DNA from: Bacteroidia bacterium | Lineage (GTDB): Bacteria; Bacteroidota; Bacteroidia; JADZBD01 | Assembly: GCA_020852255.1 (NCBI GenBank) | Contig: JADZBD010000009.1 | Coordinates: 179,839 to 243,838, forward strand | Reading direction: 5' to 3' | DNA: 64,000 bases | Shown here: positions 8,332 through 17,826 of the stretch, in pieces | Position numbering within the stretch: position 1 is the stretch's first letter | How the letters are laid out: every line of letters starts with the position of its first letter | Program-made: the position numbers and the translations under genes | The notes under the pieces: model-generated | What the model was told of the DNA's origin: nothing | What the model saw: the letters and a program-made list of their open reading frames with translations, nothing else | Database searches by the model: none

Positions 8332-11039
8332 GCCGCCTGTATTTTCCGGATCGTTTCTATAAATCCTGTGAAAGAGGGTTGAATTTTCCGGAAATCTTCA
8401 TTCTCCAGCATAGCATCGCCATACCAGACATATTCAAACACTCTGGTAAGGCTGGCAAAGGGTTCGTAATGAGGTTGCCGGCGCATTTCCACCAGGTATT
8501 CCCGGTTTGTTTTATCCTTTTTCCACCGGATCATGTCCCTGTCACTCAATTCCCGTATCAGAATCAGGTAATACACACGCACAGCGGTACGGTAGTCCAT
8601 CGTTTCCAGCGATTCACGCAGGAATCGCTCCAGGTCGGATTCATGTATATTTTCCGCGGCCTCTTCCAATGTTGTTACCTGCTTTTTTCCAACTCCTGTA
8701 TTTCGCCGCCAGAGGGTATTGCGAATGATAAGGTAGAATACCAGGCCAATGATTAACGCTCCGAGAACAAACAGCAACGTTCGTGCAATTCCTGTTGCAA
8801 ACAAACCATCCGACTGGCTGATGGTAAAAGGATCATCCTCTTCCAACTCTCTGGCTTTCTTCTTTTGTTTTTCTTCGGAATAGTCCATTCCGGATGTTGC
8901 TTTCTTCCATTCCTCTTCGCTCAACGTTTGCTTATCCAGTTTTTGTTTGGAGTACCGCTCATGCTGTTCCCTTTTTTTCCTGAGTTGTTCGTAATAATTC
9001 TCGTCCTGGTAATATTCATTATAGTATGCCGACTCCTCAGGAACTTCACTTTCCGCTGCAGCCATAGCCGAGTCGATGGCATTCTGCATCGCTTCAGCAT
9101 TGTTTTGCGTACTCGCCGGATTCGCAGTAGTCAGAAGAGAAACCAGGCAAAGGATAATGGTTGCGTGCATGACCGGCTTTTTGGGCTTGGGCCTGCCGAT
9201 AGATTCTACCCGATTAAGAAGCGCATCCGCCTGCCGGATTTCCCTCAATGTGAAAAAGAGAACCCCGAAGGCTGAGAGGAAAAGCGGCATAACGATAGCC
9301 AGTGCGACGAAAGTAACCAGCGTAAAAAATGCTACAAAAACATGCCAATACACTTCTCCTTCGATATCTATAAACCAGTATAACACTTCAAAGACAAACC
9401 AGACGATCTGCGGCGCCGAGATGACCGCCATACTCAAAAACGTAACCAGCATCAGGATCAGGAACAGTCCGTACGTTCTTCCGAATGACGCAAAAACATA
9501 ATCAAAGGTTTTTGCGAGAGAAGTGAAGGGGTTTGCGTCTTCCTTGTGCAGGATGGTAAGCCATGCCAGGAAAAGGGGCATGAAGAGCACAACGAGCCAT
9601 CCGGCACCTTCCATTGGGAGGAAGAAAAGGCCGGTGATCATTCCTCCGATGAACAGCGATTTCCAGAAATGAAGGAAGAAATAACTAAAACTCATTCGAA
9701 GGTCCGGTTCGCCTACGATGCGCCGGTAATAAAAATACGTAAGGAATGAAATGATTGAAAAAAAGAGCAGATTGCCCGGCCACATCCACGGGTGACGTTC
9801 ATATTCGAAGTAACCGCTGATATCGGAAAAATAATTGAATGCATTATCGATCAGTCGCACATCCGATGCCTGCAGGGAAAAGCTGTAACCGGTGGTATCC
9901 GCCCTCAGTAAGGAATAAGTTACCGCATAGATCAGTGAAAGGATGATGGCCGCAGGGGCGATCTTCCCGGCCATTCGGCGGAACAGGGAAAAAGAATCTT
10001 TAAAGAGCTCACCGGTGTCCCGTACACGATTGGTAGGGATTTCATCATCCGGTGTGGGCGGCAGCTTTACTTCCGTCAGTTCCTTCCGGAATCCCCTTCG
10101 GGCTTTCCAATAAGGAAGCAGGATAAAATATCCTACGACGAAGACAGCTGAAACCAGAATGAGCAAAGCTTTAACCGGATCCGGAACATCGGTATAACGC
10201 GTGATGAAACTCTCAATGATCGCAGCAAAGCAAATGATAGGCATTATTCCGATCATGATCTTCATTCCTCTCATCGCACCAATTCGAAAAGCCTGACCGC
10301 GGGTATACGTTCCGGGAAATACGATTCCGCTTCCAAGCGTAAGGCCGGCTCCCCCTGCAATAACAATAGCGGATATTTCCAGTGTACCGTGCAGCCAGAT
10401 AGTGAGGAACGATTCCATAAACAATCCGCGTTCATAGAAGAAATACTGAAAGCATCCCACCATTATTCCGTTGAACATGATTACACCCACCGAACCAATA
10501 GAAAAGAGCACACCCATAACAAAGGCCAGAGCAGCCACCATCAGGTTATTCAGCGTGATGCCAATGAGCATATCAATCTCTCTGGATTCCTTATAGACTT
10601 TCATCGGATCCCCGGTCTCAATGTTTGCTTTTGTCATTTCGATGTAGGCATCACCCAGGATCTGCCTTGGGAATTCCGGGTTAAACGCGCTCGACAACCA
10701 TCCGATGGCAAATGAAAGAATGAAGATGATCAGTGCGGTGGTCAGGCTTTTCCGGGAATCATAAACCAACCGGGGCAGTTCTTCCTTCCAGAATTCCCTG
10801 AACTTCTGAAAGCGCCTGGCTTTGCCCCGGTAGATGGAGTGAAAAACCTTTTGTGCCACATTATTCAGGTACACCCGCACAGACCGGTTCGGATAGAAAG
10901 TACGGGAATAAGAAAGATCGTCGGTCAGCTGGATAAATTCCGAACTCAGTTTATCCGGGTCTTTCTTTCCTTTGAGCATATGCTTCTCAAAGTTGACCCA
11001 CTTCTCTTTATTTTGCGTAATGAATCCCGTTTCCTTCAT
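8328..11039 (-). CDS. SpoIIM-like / DUF4129 multidomain membrane protein
   Basis: The 903-residue product joins what are usually separate genes in this cluster. Residues ~1-325 are a stage II sporulation protein M (SpoIIM)-like membrane domain: the N-terminal helical part (WVNFEKHMLKG..., RVYLNNVAQKVFHSIYRG) and then TM helices containing NNLMVAALAFVMGVLFSIGS and WLHGTLEISAIVIAGGAGL, the SpoIIM hallmark. Residues ~355-640 hold about six more TM helices in a DUF4013-like region. Then comes a charged linker (residues ~650-750, EEYY/KK-rich), one TM helix (~765-785) and a C-terminal DUF4129 domain (RTAVRVYYLILIRELSDRDMI). It begins the minus-strand operon with DUF4350, MoxR and DUF58. SpoIIM domains outside sporulators are of unknown function. 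The frame is uninterrupted, so this is a genuine fusion rather than an artefact of overlapping frames. Confidence 0.85.
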   Translation of the reverse strand: MKETGFITQNKEKWVNFEKHMLKGKKDPDKLSSEFIQLTDDLSYSRTFYPNRSVRVYLNNVAQKVFHSIYRGKARRFQKFREFWKEELPRLVYDSRKSLTTALIIFILSFAIGWLSSAFNPEFPRQILGDAYIEMTKANIETGDPMKVYKESREIDMLIGITLNNLMVAALAFVMGVLFSIGSVGVIMFNGIMVGCFQYFFYERGLFMESFLTIWLHGTLEISAIVIAGGAGLTLGSGIVFPGTYTRGQAFRIGAMRGMKIMIGIMPIICFAAIIESFITRYTDVPDPVKALLILVSAVFVVGYFILLPYWKARRGFRKELTEVKLPPTPDDEIPTNRVRDTGELFKDSFSLFRRMAGKIAPAAIILSLIYAVTYSLLRADTTGYSFSLQASDVRLIDNAFNYFSDISGYFEYERHPWMWPGNLLFFSIISFLTYFYYRRIVGEPDLRMSFSYFFLHFWKSLFIGGMITGLFFLPMEGAGWLVVLFMPLFLAWLTILHKEDANPFTSLAKTFDYVFASFGRTYGLFLILMLVTFLSMAVISAPQIVWFVFEVLYWFIDIEGEVYWHVFVAFFTLVTFVALAIVMPLFLSAFGVLFFTLREIRQADALLNRVESIGRPKPKKPVMHATIILCLVSLLTTANPASTQNNAEAMQNAIDSAMAAAESEVPEESAYYNEYYQDENYYEQLRKKREQHERYSKQKLDKQTLSEEEWKKATSGMDYSEEKQKKKARELEEDDPFTISQSDGLFATGIARTLLFVLGALIIGLVFYLIIRNTLWRRNTGVGKKQVTTLEEAAENIHESDLERFLRESLETMDYRTAVRVYYLILIRELSDRDMIRWKKDKTNREYLVEMRRQPHYEPFASLTRVFEYVWYGDAMLENEDFRKIQPSFTGFIETIRKIQAA

Positions 11040-11143
11040 AGAGCGGTAACCTCGCTAAGTTAGCGAATCGTTTTGGGATTTTGGTTCAATAAATTCAAGC
11101 CGGCAGCGTTAAAACTCCGGCGGGATTTCATACTTTTAGGGGA

Positions 11144-11890
11144 ATGCAGACGATAGAGATCAATACCGCTCAAAACGTACCCATTGTTTACGAACTGGGC
11201 GGGCTACGAGACCGTTTACTGGCCTATCTGATTGACATGATTACCCTGATGGGTACCCTGTGGTTGCTAACTATTTTATTTACGCTTGCAATACCAACCC
11301 TGGGGCAAACCGGTTCCGAAGTAGGGTTGTATTCGTTGATAATTTTGCTGATCCTGATCTTTTTCTTCTACACGCCGGCTATGGAATTATTCAATAACGG
11401 GCAATCGCTTGGAAAAATGGCGTTTAAAATCAAAGTGGTTCGCCTGGACGGAGGTGAACTAACCAGCACTGATATACTTACCCGCTGGATGTTTCGAATG
11501 CTGGACATTTATTTTTGTGCAGGCAGTGTAGCCGCCATGCTGGTGAGTTCAACAGAGAAGGGACAAAGGCTGGGAGATCTGATGGGAAACACCACGGTGA
11601 TCCGGCTGCAACCCCGGATGAGTATGGCACTGAGCGATGTGCTGAAGATTCAAAGCATTGCCGATTATACACCACTTTATCCTGATGCCCGCAACATACA
11701 CGAGGATGATATGCTTGTGATCAAAAATGTTCTGGAGCGACAGCAAAAATTTCCAAATCCTGCCCACGGACAGGCGGTAAGCCTTGCCGCCACCCGTATT
11801 GCAGGGCTCCTGAAACTGGATGCTGTTCCAAAGAATAAAATCGTTTTTCTTAAAACGGTACTAAAGGATTATGTGGTGATGACGCGATAG
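11144..11890 (+). CDS. RDD family membrane protein
   Basis: A 248-residue protein with an RDD domain: GLRDRLLAYLIDMITLMG (residues ~20-37) contains the first conserved Arg-Asp pair and the following Asp, then TM helices at ~30-52 and ~65-85, FNNGQSLGKMAFKIKVVRLDG is the conserved loop, and a third hydrophobic segment is at ~127-145. RDD proteins may act as transporters in some species, but no role can be read here. It is divergent from the SpoIIM/DUF4129 operon, a standard arrangement for RDD proteins near SpoIIM genes in Bacteroidota, with a 104-bp shared upstream region. Confidence 0.88.
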   Translation: MQTIEINTAQNVPIVYELGGLRDRLLAYLIDMITLMGTLWLLTILFTLAIPTLGQTGSEVGLYSLIILLILIFFFYTPAMELFNNGQSLGKMAFKIKVVRLDGGELTSTDILTRWMFRMLDIYFCAGSVAAMLVSSTEKGQRLGDLMGNTTVIRLQPRMSMALSDVLKIQSIADYTPLYPDARNIHEDDMLVIKNVLERQQKFPNPAHGQAVSLAATRIAGLLKLDAVPKNKIVFLKTVLKDYVVMTR

Positions 11891-11936
11891 TCCTTCGACT
11901 CCGTTCAGGTTGAACAACATTAGATAACTCAGAATC

Positions 11937-13352
11937 TTACTTTACCAGAATACGGGCTTCCATAAACTCACGAATAGCATAAGGTACTCCTTCCCTGCCT
12001 AATCCTGAATCTTTCACCCCTCCGTACGGCATATGATCCATGCGAAATGTAGGTACATCATTATGTATTACGCCACCCACTTCCAGCTGGTGAAATGCCA
12101 TGTCCAGTTCGTGGACAAGTTGTGTGAATACACCGGCCTGCAAACCAAACCGGCCCTTGTTTAAGCGCTCCACCGCATCCGGAAATGAAGAAAATTTCTC
12201 CATAGTAATGACCGGACCAAATACCTCCTCCCGGCAGACCTTCATTTCGGGGTTCACATTCGTAAGAATGGTGGGCTCCACAAAATTTCCCTGCCGTTGG
12301 CCACCACACAAGATTTTTGCTCCTTCCTGCTCGGCCTCTCTGATCCACTGTTCCACTCTCTCTGCTGCCTCGGAATCGATCAGGTGTGAGACTGCTGTTT
12401 CCGGCGACATCGGATTTCCCTCCTTCAATAACAATGTAGACGCCATCAGATCGCCCGTGAATTTTTCCCAGCACGATTCATGAATAAAAAAGCGTTGCGC
12501 GTGGATACAAACCTGTCCGGAATAACCGAATGCACCGGTAAGCGATCTTTTGACTGCCAGATCCACATCTGCCGTGGCTGAAACGATGACGCCCGCGTTT
12601 CCACCCAGTTCCAGCACTACTTTCTTCTTTCCTGCTCTGCTTTTCAGATTCCAACCCACATCGGGAGAACCTGTGAAAGATAAAACTGCCACTCGTGGAT
12701 CTTCCACCAGCTGAACTCCGGTATTCCGGTCCATGGGCAGCACGTGAAACCCTCCTTTAGGAAGTGCCGTTTCAGAAACCAGCTCAGCCAAAGCCAGTGT
12801 GCTGATGGGAGTAGCTGAGGCCGGCTTTAGAATGATGGGACAACCCGCCGCAATTGCAGGTGCGATCTTATGAACTGCAAGGTTGAGGGGAAAATTAAAA
12901 GGTGAAATACCTGCTACCACTCCGGAGGGGAAGTATTTCACGAGTCCTTCCCGACCCTCTCCTGCTTTGGTCCAGTCGAGTGAAAAATAATCTTTGGGCA
13001 AACGCTTACACTCTTCCGCCGCCACTTTAAATGTCTGGATTGCTCTTTCTACCTCTGCTTTGGCATACCGGTAAGGTTTCCCTGATTCCAGAATGATTAC
13101 CTGCGTAAAGAATTCCTCCAATTCTCCGATTCTGGAGGCCAGGTGGAGCAGGATTTCCTCTTTTTTCCAGGAGGGGAGCATCTGCATTTCCCCCCGTGCC
13201 GCGAAGGCAGAGGCCAGGGCTTTTTCCAGGGTAAGGTGGTCGCAGGAGAACGTTTCGAAAACGGCTTCCCCGCTGTATGGCGACCTGACAGCCAGGCGTT
13301 TACCAGAAGCAACGAACTCTCCGGCAACATATGGGATGTATAGTTTTTTCAT
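11937..13352 (-). CDS. NAD(P)-dependent aldehyde dehydrogenase
   Basis: A 471-residue member of the aldehyde dehydrogenase superfamily, oxidising an aldehyde to the acid. Cofactor-binding LSFTGSPDVGW (~residue 212) and the general-base glutamate in VVLELGGNAGVIV (~235-247) are present. The catalytic cysteine is in FGYSGQVCIHAQRFF (~274), followed by EEVFGPVITMEKF. The sequence resembles the non-phosphorylating glyceraldehyde-3-phosphate / succinate-semialdehyde group, but the substrate cannot be fixed from sequence alone. It is divergent from lpxK and convergent with the RDD gene, so it is probably monocistronic. Confidence 0.93.
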   Translation of the reverse strand: MKKLYIPYVAGEFVASGKRLAVRSPYSGEAVFETFSCDHLTLEKALASAFAARGEMQMLPSWKKEEILLHLASRIGELEEFFTQVIILESGKPYRYAKAEVERAIQTFKVAAEECKRLPKDYFSLDWTKAGEGREGLVKYFPSGVVAGISPFNFPLNLAVHKIAPAIAAGCPIILKPASATPISTLALAELVSETALPKGGFHVLPMDRNTGVQLVEDPRVAVLSFTGSPDVGWNLKSRAGKKKVVLELGGNAGVIVSATADVDLAVKRSLTGAFGYSGQVCIHAQRFFIHESCWEKFTGDLMASTLLLKEGNPMSPETAVSHLIDSEAAERVEQWIREAEQEGAKILCGGQRQGNFVEPTILTNVNPEMKVCREEVFGPVITMEKFSSFPDAVERLNKGRFGLQAGVFTQLVHELDMAFHQLEVGGVIHNDVPTFRMDHMPYGGVKDSGLGREGVPYAIREFMEARILVK

Positions 13353-13408
13353 GAAAAAAGAGTGGGCAATTTAGCAATTATCGGCGGCATGCCAGACCTT
13401 CACTTGGT

Positions 13409-13416
13409 TATATTTG
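13409..13416 (+). promoter_or_regulatory. -7 box TATATTTG before lpxK
   Basis: Exact match to the Bacteroidota -7 consensus TAnnTTTG, ending only 4 bp before the lpxK ATG at 13421. No clear TTTG -33 box was found at the expected distance. If it is used, the transcript would be leaderless or nearly so. Confidence 0.6.
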
Positions 13417-13420
13417 TCTT

Positions 13421-14470
13421 ATGCAGATTCTTCGTTTCCTGCTATTCCCGTTCGCATTGCTGTACGGCATTGCCCTTTTTTTCCGCAATCTGTTTTACGA
13501 TTTGGGAATTTATCCCGGCACCTCCTTTGAAATGCCGCTGATTGTTGTGGGAAATCTGAGTATGGGCGGAACCGGGAAAAGTCCGCACATTGAATACCTT
13601 ATCCGTTTGCTTAAGAAGGACCACCCTCTGGCGACATTAAGCCGTGGTTACGGGCGTAAGAGTAAAGGGTTCCGCATTGCGGAGGTAACCAGCAAGGCAG
13701 AAGAGGTGGGAGACGAGCCCTTGCAGTTCAAGAAAAAATTTCCGGATCTTCCGGTTGCAGTGAACGGAAACCGGGTGAGCGGAATACGGAAGCTGCTGGA
13801 GAAACATCCGAACACCCGTGTGATCTTGCTGGATGATGCGTTTCAGCACCGCCGCTTGCGGGCCGGGCTGAATATTCTGCTTACCGATTATTCCCGGCCT
13901 TTTTACCGAGATTTTCTTTTCCCCGTTGGTTATCTGAGAGAGGGCAGAAGGGGAAAGAAGCGTGCGCAGATGATTCTGGTAACTAAATGTCCGCGGAATA
14001 TCAGCGAAGAAGAAAAAAAGAATATTGTCGCCCGCATCCGTCCGGCGGCACACCAGCAGGTGTTTTTTACTTACATGAAATCATCGGCGTTACTGGGACT
14101 GAACAGCGGCCGGGAATTAAAATTCAGTCCGGATCTGTCGGTACTGCTGGTGACAGGCATTGCGAATCCGGATTCACTCTACGCTTATCTTAAAAAGAAT
14201 TTCAGGCAAGTGGAACACCTGGAATTCGGCGATCATCATGATTTTGGAGAAGGTGACGTTGAGAAGATCAAGGCCGCTTTTCACCGTTTACCGGGTGCAG
14301 GAAAGGTGATCATCACAACAGAGAAGGACGCCATGCGCATGTCGGCGGCCGGTTTCAGTGCATTGCCGGTGTATTACCTTCCAATGGAAATAAGTCTTCT
14401 GGGCAGGGAGGGCGATTTCCACCAGATTATCCGGAACTATGTCCAATCGTTTAAACCAAAACCATGCTGA
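13421..14470 (+). CDS. lpxK: tetraacyldisaccharide 4'-kinase (lipid A)
   Basis: LpxK phosphorylates the 4' position of the lipid A disaccharide precursor at the inner face of the cytoplasmic membrane. The 349-residue product has an N-terminal hydrophobic anchor (LRFLLFPFALLYGIALFF, ~residues 4-21), the P-loop GNLSMGGTGKSPHIEYL (~45-61), the conserved SRGYGRKSKGF and DEPLQF segments, and DDAFQHRRLRAGLNILLTD (~residues 139-157), the LpxK signature. Its 3' end overlaps the purine nucleoside phosphorylase start by 7 bp, so the two form an operon. Confidence 0.96.
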   Translation: MQILRFLLFPFALLYGIALFFRNLFYDLGIYPGTSFEMPLIVVGNLSMGGTGKSPHIEYLIRLLKKDHPLATLSRGYGRKSKGFRIAEVTSKAEEVGDEPLQFKKKFPDLPVAVNGNRVSGIRKLLEKHPNTRVILLDDAFQHRRLRAGLNILLTDYSRPFYRDFLFPVGYLREGRRGKKRAQMILVTKCPRNISEEEKKNIVARIRPAAHQQVFFTYMKSSALLGLNSGRELKFSPDLSVLLVTGIANPDSLYAYLKKNFRQVEHLEFGDHHDFGEGDVEKIKAAFHRLPGAGKVIITTEKDAMRMSAAGFSALPVYYLPMEISLLGREGDFHQIIRNYVQSFKPKPC

Positions 14471-15276
14471 ATAAGATCCGAAACACTGCGAAATTTCTGA
14501 ACGAGAGAACAAAGTTCAGGCCAGAGGCGGGTATCATTCTGGGAACGGGACTGGGTGGGCTCGCCCGGGAAATCCAGGCTGAACATGTTATACCCTATTC
14601 TTCCATTCCCGACTTCCCGTTAAGCACGGTAGAAGGACACAGCGGTAAGCTGATTTTCGGAACTGTTGAAGGATGCAGGGTGGTGGCAATGCAGGGTCGG
14701 TTTCATTATTACGAGGGGTATTCGATGGAGCAGGTTGTTTTTCCGGTACGGGTGATGAAGATGCTCGGAATCAAGCAGCTTTATGTTTCCAATGCAAGCG
14801 GAGGCGTAAATCCGAAATTCAGAATCGGTGATCTGATGATTATTACCGATCACCTGAATCTGTTTCCGGAAAACCCGTTACGCGGTAAAAATTATCCGGA
14901 GCTGGGTCCGCGTTTCCCTGACATGAGTGAGCCCTATGATAAGGACCTTATCCATGCGGCGAAGAACATTGCAAAAAAGAATAAGATCAGGGTACAATCA
15001 GGAGTCTATGCGGGATTACCCGGACCCACACTTGAAACACCGGCGGAATATGCCTGGATGCGCAAGATCGGTGCAGACACAGTAGGGATGAGTACAGTGC
15101 CGGAGGTCATCGCGGCGCGTCACATGGACATTCCAACTTTTGCAATCTCCATTATTACTGACCTCGGCGTTCCGGGAAAGATTGTAAAGGTTACACATGA
15201 AGAGATCCAGGCAGTGGCCGAAAAAGCCGAACCGAAAATGACACTCATCCTGAAAGAGCTGATTAGTTCCGAATGA
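14464..15276 (+). CDS. punA: purine nucleoside phosphorylase
   Basis: Cleaves purine nucleosides with phosphate to the free base and (deoxy)ribose-1-phosphate for salvage. The 270-residue length and motifs fit the trimeric class I PNP family (guanosine/inosine): GIILGTGLGGLAREI (phosphate-binding, ~24-38), VEGHSGKL (~58), MQGRFHYYEGYSMEQVVFP (~77-95), SNASGGVNPKF (~111) and the purine-site TVGMSTVPEVIAARHMDI (~205). The ATG overlaps the lpxK 3' end by 7 bp. MTA phosphorylase is a relative, but the S-V-P-E context and length favour PNP. Confidence 0.93.
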   Translation: MLNKIRNTAKFLNERTKFRPEAGIILGTGLGGLAREIQAEHVIPYSSIPDFPLSTVEGHSGKLIFGTVEGCRVVAMQGRFHYYEGYSMEQVVFPVRVMKMLGIKQLYVSNASGGVNPKFRIGDLMIITDHLNLFPENPLRGKNYPELGPRFPDMSEPYDKDLIHAAKNIAKKNKIRVQSGVYAGLPGPTLETPAEYAWMRKIGADTVGMSTVPEVIAARHMDIPTFAISIITDLGVPGKIVKVTHEEIQAVAEKAEPKMTLILKELISSE

Positions 15277-15318
15277 ACGGGCGAAAGCAGGAACGGGCGA
15301 ATGTCCTAAGGGCGTAAA

Positions 15319-15350
15319 TTTGATAAATGAATTGTTTCTTCTTATCTTTG
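15319..15350 (+). promoter_or_regulatory. Bacteroidota promoter TTTG-N20-TATCTTTG
   Basis: TTTG at 15319-15322 and TATCTTTG at 15343-15350, separated by 20 bp, match the full -33/-7 consensus. The predicted start site lies about 25 bp before the ATG at 15381 of the choice-of-anchor B protein. Confidence 0.75.
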
Positions 15351-15380
15351 AAATAATAAGCTCCTTCAAGAACCTTGACC

Positions 15381-16787
15381 ATGAGAAAAACCCTACTCCT
15401 TTCATCCCTACTCTTACTGTGTGTTATGAGTCCGGCACAGGTTTCACAGAACGTTACGTTGCTGTCTAACTGGTTCAACCCGAGCACTCCTGCAGAACCA
15501 ACCTATCATATTAAATACAATGGTATATGGGGTTGGGCGGATCCTCAGGATAACAAAGAATACGCGATTATTGGTTCAAGTGAAGGAGTATATTTTATTG
15601 ATGTGTCTGTTCCTACTGCTCCGGTAGTCAGGGATTATGTACCGGGCCGCAGAAATAACTGTATCTGGAGGGAAATCAAAACATATCAGAATTACTGTTA
15701 TATGGTCAGTGACGATGCGGCACCCAACAGCCTTCAGATCGTTGACATGAGTTCACTTCCAGACAGTGTCACCATCATCCGCGACGATAACACCATCATT
15801 GAGCGTTCGCACACGATCTGGGTTGACGGCAATAAACTCTATTGCGGCATTCCGAAAGGACCCTCTGTAGGAGGATCATCCAAGCTTGCCGTATTTTCTC
15901 TTGCCAACCCCGGCACTCCTGTTCTTCTGCGAAAAATTGAGCAGGATCATCCTGGAGCGGATCAGTCTCATGATATGTTTGTGAGAAACGATACGGTGTA
16001 TGCCAGTATGAGTTACAGCGGTCTGTTTATTTATAAGTGGACAGGAACCAATTTTCAGCAGATAAACTCACTGACTACCTATCCCAGCCAGGGATATAAT
16101 CACAGCACCTCACTGACACCTGACGGCAAGACCCTCATCATGCTGGATGAAGTTCCCACCGGATTGCCGTGTAAAAGCGTGGATGTAACCAATTTGACAA
16201 ACATCAGCGTACTCACCACATTCAGGTCTACCACCACAAGTACTGCCACTCCGCATAATCCATTTGTGGTAAATAATAACCGTGTGGTCATCGCTTATTA
16301 CCAGGACGGAGTACAGATTTTTGACATTTCGAATCCCTCCAATCCGGTGCGCACAGGTTATTATGACACCAATCCCACCAATTGCCCGTCGTGTCCGAAC
16401 CCCAACTACTCCGGTTGCTGGGGCGCCTATGTAGATCTTCCGAGCGGGATTGTTATTGCTTCAGACATGCAGAACGGCTTATTTGTTCTGGATGCCAACG
16501 GTGCACTGGTAACGGATGAGGAATCGGAAGTGATGGCAAGTCATCCTTCACTCTATCCGAATCCCGCCAGACATAAGACAACGCTTTCCGTTTCTTTAAA
16601 GAAAGATGCCGATGCGGTTGTATGTGTTACAGATCTTTATGGAAAGACCTTGCTCCATATTCAGCACCATTTCACGGCCGGAGGCAACACACTGGAGATT
16701 GACACGAAGCAATTGTCAGCCGGTATTTATTTTGTGAAAGTTTCGGGGGAAGGTTTTTCCTCTACCGGAAAACTGGTCGTCGAATAG
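15381..16787 (+). CDS. choice-of-anchor B (LVIVD-type) T9SS-secreted protein
   Basis: A 468-residue exported protein. I start it at ATG 15381 (MRKTLLLSSLLLL) rather than the upstream TTG, because the signal peptide then begins correctly; it is probably cut after SPAQ. The body has beta-propeller-like LVIVD repeats ('YFIDVSVPTAPVVRDYV', 'LQIVDMSSLPDSVTII', 'IFDISNPSNPVRTGYYD') typical of choice-of-anchor B proteins. The last ~80 residues are a type A type IX sorting domain: SLYPNPARHKTTLSV followed by GIYFVKVSGEGFSSTGKLVVE. It is therefore secreted through the outer membrane by the T9SS and may be anchored at the surface. The ligand is unknown. It has its own promoter. Confidence 0.88.
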   Translation: MRKTLLLSSLLLLCVMSPAQVSQNVTLLSNWFNPSTPAEPTYHIKYNGIWGWADPQDNKEYAIIGSSEGVYFIDVSVPTAPVVRDYVPGRRNNCIWREIKTYQNYCYMVSDDAAPNSLQIVDMSSLPDSVTIIRDDNTIIERSHTIWVDGNKLYCGIPKGPSVGGSSKLAVFSLANPGTPVLLRKIEQDHPGADQSHDMFVRNDTVYASMSYSGLFIYKWTGTNFQQINSLTTYPSQGYNHSTSLTPDGKTLIMLDEVPTGLPCKSVDVTNLTNISVLTTFRSTTTSTATPHNPFVVNNNRVVIAYYQDGVQIFDISNPSNPVRTGYYDTNPTNCPSCPNPNYSGCWGAYVDLPSGIVIASDMQNGLFVLDANGALVTDEESEVMASHPSLYPNPARHKTTLSVSLKKDADAVVCVTDLYGKTLLHIQHHFTAGGNTLEIDTKQLSAGIYFVKVSGEGFSSTGKLVVE

Positions 16788-16789
16788 GT

Positions 16790-17722
16790 TTACTTACGTA
16801 ACTTGACGCTGTCACCGGGTTTGACAGATGAATTGGCATCAAACCCGTTCCATTTGTAAAGGTATTTCAATTTGATGCCGTATTTCTGAGAAATACCGTG
16901 CAATGTTTCCCCGCTTTTCACAATATGAACCTTTTGCTTCTCTGACTTTTTCTTCTTGGGCTGAATGTACACTATCTCTCCCTTTTTCAGCGCATCGTCG
17001 AGACCCCGGTCGTTATATTTGTAGATCAGGTTAGTTCCCAAATCAAACTCACCGGCGATTTTTGAATACGTATCTCCTTCTCTGGCGATCACATACTTCC
17101 GGCCGTTATTCAACTTCACTGTAAGATGCGTCTTCGATGTAACCCTGGGAACATTCTTCACCTTCTTCCCATTGTCTTTTTTCTCCACAGGAACCATGGT
17201 CATTTTATCCAAATCATTCAGATTGTGTTTCTCGATAATCTCAATGAGGCGGTAGGCATAGTTGGGATCGGTGGCATACCCGGCCGATTTCAATCCGTTC
17301 GCCCAACCCTTGTAATCAGTAATCTGCAGATCAAACAAAAATGAATACCGGGGCCTGGTTTTCAGAAAGAGTGAGTGATCGCCATAGGATTCGAGTACAG
17401 AATTGTACTTCCGGAAACATTCATTGGTTGCATCATCGTCCTGAATGAACGTTGCGCCGGTCCATTCCGCATGGCATTTGATCCCGAAATGGTTATTGGC
17501 ATATACGGCAAGGGCAGAATTCCCATTCCCGCTTTCCAGCATACCCTGTGCTAGCGTGATACTGGCGGGTACGCCGTGGAGGAGCATTTCCTTTACGGCA
17601 TCCTCTTTATACTTCTCTACATACTCATCCGCTGTGAGCTTATACTCTGCCGGCTGTGCAGTGATGAAGCCTGAAAACAGGACTGAAATAGCTAAGAACC
17701 AATATTTTAAGAAAAGGCGCAT
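16790..17722 (-). CDS. glucosaminidase with two LysM domains
   Basis: A secreted peptidoglycan hydrolase of 310 residues. I use ATG 17722-17720, which gives the signal peptide MRLFLKYWFLAISVLFSGFITAQ; the longer frame upstream would run through the promoter. The glucosaminidase/Flgj-like domain spans ~residues 35-170 (GVPASITLAQGMLESGNG with the catalytic Glu, NNHFGIKCH, YGDHSLFLKTRPRYSFLF). It is followed by LysM repeats at ~205-250 (YVIAREGDTYSKIAGEFDL) and ~263-308 (HIVKSGETLHGISQKYGI). It is predicted to cleave between GlcNAc and MurNAc and to bind glycan via LysM. Confidence 0.93.
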   Translation of the reverse strand: MRLFLKYWFLAISVLFSGFITAQPAEYKLTADEYVEKYKEDAVKEMLLHGVPASITLAQGMLESGNGNSALAVYANNHFGIKCHAEWTGATFIQDDDATNECFRKYNSVLESYGDHSLFLKTRPRYSFLFDLQITDYKGWANGLKSAGYATDPNYAYRLIEIIEKHNLNDLDKMTMVPVEKKDNGKKVKNVPRVTSKTHLTVKLNNGRKYVIAREGDTYSKIAGEFDLGTNLIYKYNDRGLDDALKKGEIVYIQPKKKKSEKQKVHIVKSGETLHGISQKYGIKLKYLYKWNGFDANSSVKPGDSVKLRK

Positions 17723-17727
17723 TGCGG

Positions 17728-17760
17728 CAAAATTACCGAAAAAATCATACGAACCTACAA
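17728..17760 (-). promoter_or_regulatory. promoter TTG-N22-TAATTTTG before glucosaminidase
   Basis: On the minus strand, TAATTTTG (17735-17728) matches TAnnTTTG exactly, and a TTG lies 22 bp upstream (17760-17758). The box ends 5 bp before the ATG at 17722, supporting the shorter start codon and suggesting a very short or absent leader. Confidence 0.55.
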
Positions 17761-17826
17761 GGGAAAAGTTACATTTTAAACAGGGCAATGTGGGGAGCCT
17801 CCGCCGCGTAGGTCCATAAGAACCGC

